A DNA stretch of 14,260 nt from CAXTTV01 sp964247295. GTDB taxonomy: Bacteria; Chloroflexota; Ktedonobacteria; Ktedonobacterales; Ktedonobacteraceae. The stretch is from NCBI GenBank assembly GCA_964247295.1, contig CAXTTV010000130.1:1-14260 (forward strand), given 5' to 3'. The notes beneath the pieces are model-generated. The model searched no databases and was not told where the DNA came from. It was given only the letters and a program-made list of their open reading frames with translations. Position numbers and translations under genes: made by a program. Shown here piece after piece: positions 13,681 through 14,260 of this stretch (positions within the stretch are counted from its first letter, which is position 1; each line of letters starts with the position of its first letter).

Positions 13681-13914
13681 CTACTGCTCTTGCAATGGCT
13701 TCCACTGCGTACACCACAGTCCCAGGCCCAGGTCCCCGAGCAGGGCCGCGCAGCGCTCTACGGAGAGATGTGTGAGCTGCGCCTGGTTCGCTTCCAGCGT
13801 CAGTCGCCCGTCTGGTTCCTGCTCCAGTATGAGAGGCGAGAGGCCAACCCCGGCAAAGGTCTTCCTCTCGAACTGGTCTCGGACGAGCCGCGCATCGCTC
13901 CCAGGAGATCGCAC
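13681..13914 (-). CDS. C-terminal part of a frameshifted small gene (hypothetical)
   Basis: The frame can start at GTG 13914 (77 residues), but that codon has no SD at proper spacing and lies inside the upstream frame, overlapping it by 115 nt. Protein-like sequence runs from about DARLVRDQFERKTFAGVGLSPLIL to the end, including LTLEANQAQLTHLSVERCAALLGDLGLGLW, a strand followed by a helix ending in LGLG. Joined to the preceding frame by a -1 shift near 13880-13915, it would give a protein of about 110 residues. Either a frameshift mutation, a sequencing error or a programmed shift is possible; no classic slippery heptamer is seen. Function unknown. Confidence 0.45.
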   Translation of the reverse strand: MRSPGSDARLVRDQFERKTFAGVGLSPLILEQEPDGRLTLEANQAQLTHLSVERCAALLGDLGLGLWCTQWKPLQEQ

Positions 13915-14012
13915 AGCAGTTCGGGTGTCTCCTCTATCGCGAGGATCTCAAGATCAGGATGGTCTGCTTCCGCCTGGGTACGAATCTGGGCAATGAGATC
14001 AGCGGTGCTCAT
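13800..14012 (-). CDS. N-terminal part of a frameshifted small gene (hypothetical)
   Basis: The ATG at 14012 overlaps the stop of the upstream gene in an ATGA arrangement, a sign of translational coupling. The first 41 or so residues (MSTADLIAQIRTQAEADHP, then DLEILAIEETPELLCDLLGAM) read as a normal soluble protein. After that the frame turns into Ser/Arg-rich sequence of low protein character (from about GSSETSSRG). The other frame, read as 13681-13914, becomes protein-like at the same place. The gene therefore appears to be split by a -1 frameshift. Confidence 0.5.
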   Translation of the reverse strand: MSTADLIAQIRTQAEADHPDLEILAIEETPELLCDLLGAMRGSSETSSRGRPLPGLASRLSYWSRNQTGD

Positions 14013-14260
14013 GACTGGGACGCTCCTTCTTTGGTGGGCTCGGGGACAAAGCCCGTCCCGGTATTGGTCCAGCGAATCGTGATCTGATTGAGATGCAGCA
14101 GCAGCACGGGATGGCCGTTGTGCTGAGCATCCTCAAAGGTGAGCAGTGGAACTGTTTCCGTACTGCCCGGCTCCACCAGGGTCGGGCCTTCATAGATCTT
14201 CGCATGACGCGCATCTCCACCAGGAAGCTCGGTGATCAGGATGCGGCCATGCACATTGGT
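14009..14260 (-). CDS. Hypothetical protein, 5' end beyond window
   Basis: About 83 residues are visible. The frame is open to the right edge; a GTG at 14254 could be a start, but no SD can be checked. The sequence alternates hydrophobic and polar residues, as in a small beta-rich fold (HGRILITELPGG, then PVLLLHLNQITIRWTNTGTGF), and ends in a polar tail. It is not recognised. It is translationally coupled to the next gene (TGA and ATG share two bases at 14010-14011), so it belongs to the same operon. Confidence 0.55.
   Translation of the reverse strand, partial: TNVHGRILITELPGGDARHAKIYEGPTLVEPGSTETVPLLTFEDAQHNGHPVLLLHLNQITIRWTNTGTGFVPEPTKEGASQS

Noticed and set aside
12805..13996. Long plus-strand ORFs opposite the DUF488 operon
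   Set aside because: Composition is typical of antisense shadows in GC-rich DNA (Arg, Ser, Pro rich), and the minus frames have coupled starts and a recognised domain.
12283..14260. PRTRC or bacterial ubiquitin-like (E1/E2/JAB) operon
   Set aside because: Small coupled proteins suggested it, but no ThiF, JAB, E2 or ubiquitin-like motif is visible in the window.
1..14260. CRISPR array, tRNA or rRNA
   Set aside because: No regularly spaced repeats, cloverleaf with conserved TTCGA arm, or rRNA core sequence was seen.

Overview
The window looks like chromosomal DNA of a Gram-positive-type (monoderm) bacterium, most likely a Ktedonobacteria-like member of the Chloroflexota. This is inference. 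It rests on the mix of genes: a long-form hibernation factor, NrdR, a MurT/GatD lipid II amidation pair, a class II (GlpX) fructose bisphosphatase, a short stand-alone ClpX-type zinc-finger protein and a lone TnpB, in DNA of moderate GC. No rRNA, tRNA or CRISPR array was seen.

Left part, 1-8829, is ordinary housekeeping. The 3' two thirds of glpX (+) converge on an isocitrate dehydrogenase gene (-), with a very long perfect hairpin between them. Upstream of that gene lies topA (-). topA is divergent from a murT-gatD operon (+) that amidates the D-glutamate of lipid II. The pair is followed, after an unusual structured 167-nt leader, by a protein with a ClpX-type zinc finger but no AAA+ domain. 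Another perfect hairpin separates this from hpf (-).

Middle part, 8830-10917. An AT-rich stretch of about 460 nt without a convincing gene leads to a tiny basic ORF and a short Cys-rich protein of a small, widespread uncharacterised family (DUF6788-like), closed by a third perfect hairpin. Then comes nrdR, with two palindromes upstream, converging on a stand-alone cyclic-nucleotide-binding-domain protein (-).

Right part, 10935-14260, is accessory in character and all on the minus strand. It is visibly richer in GC from about 12,300 onward. In transcription order there is a gene entering from the right edge, a short gene broken by a -1 frameshift, a 170-residue unknown, a DUF488-type protein and a lone IS200/IS605-type tnpB. 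The tnpB stop lies only 17 nt from the start of the cyclic-nucleotide-binding gene.

Points most worth following: the tnpB/CNB junction and the altered RuvC-II residue of TnpB; the unknown minus-strand operon with a recurring strand-helix-LGL motif; and two leaders (nrdR and the ClpX-zinc-finger gene) that share the same 12-mer with a perfect Shine-Dalgarno core about 45-50 nt upstream of the start codon.
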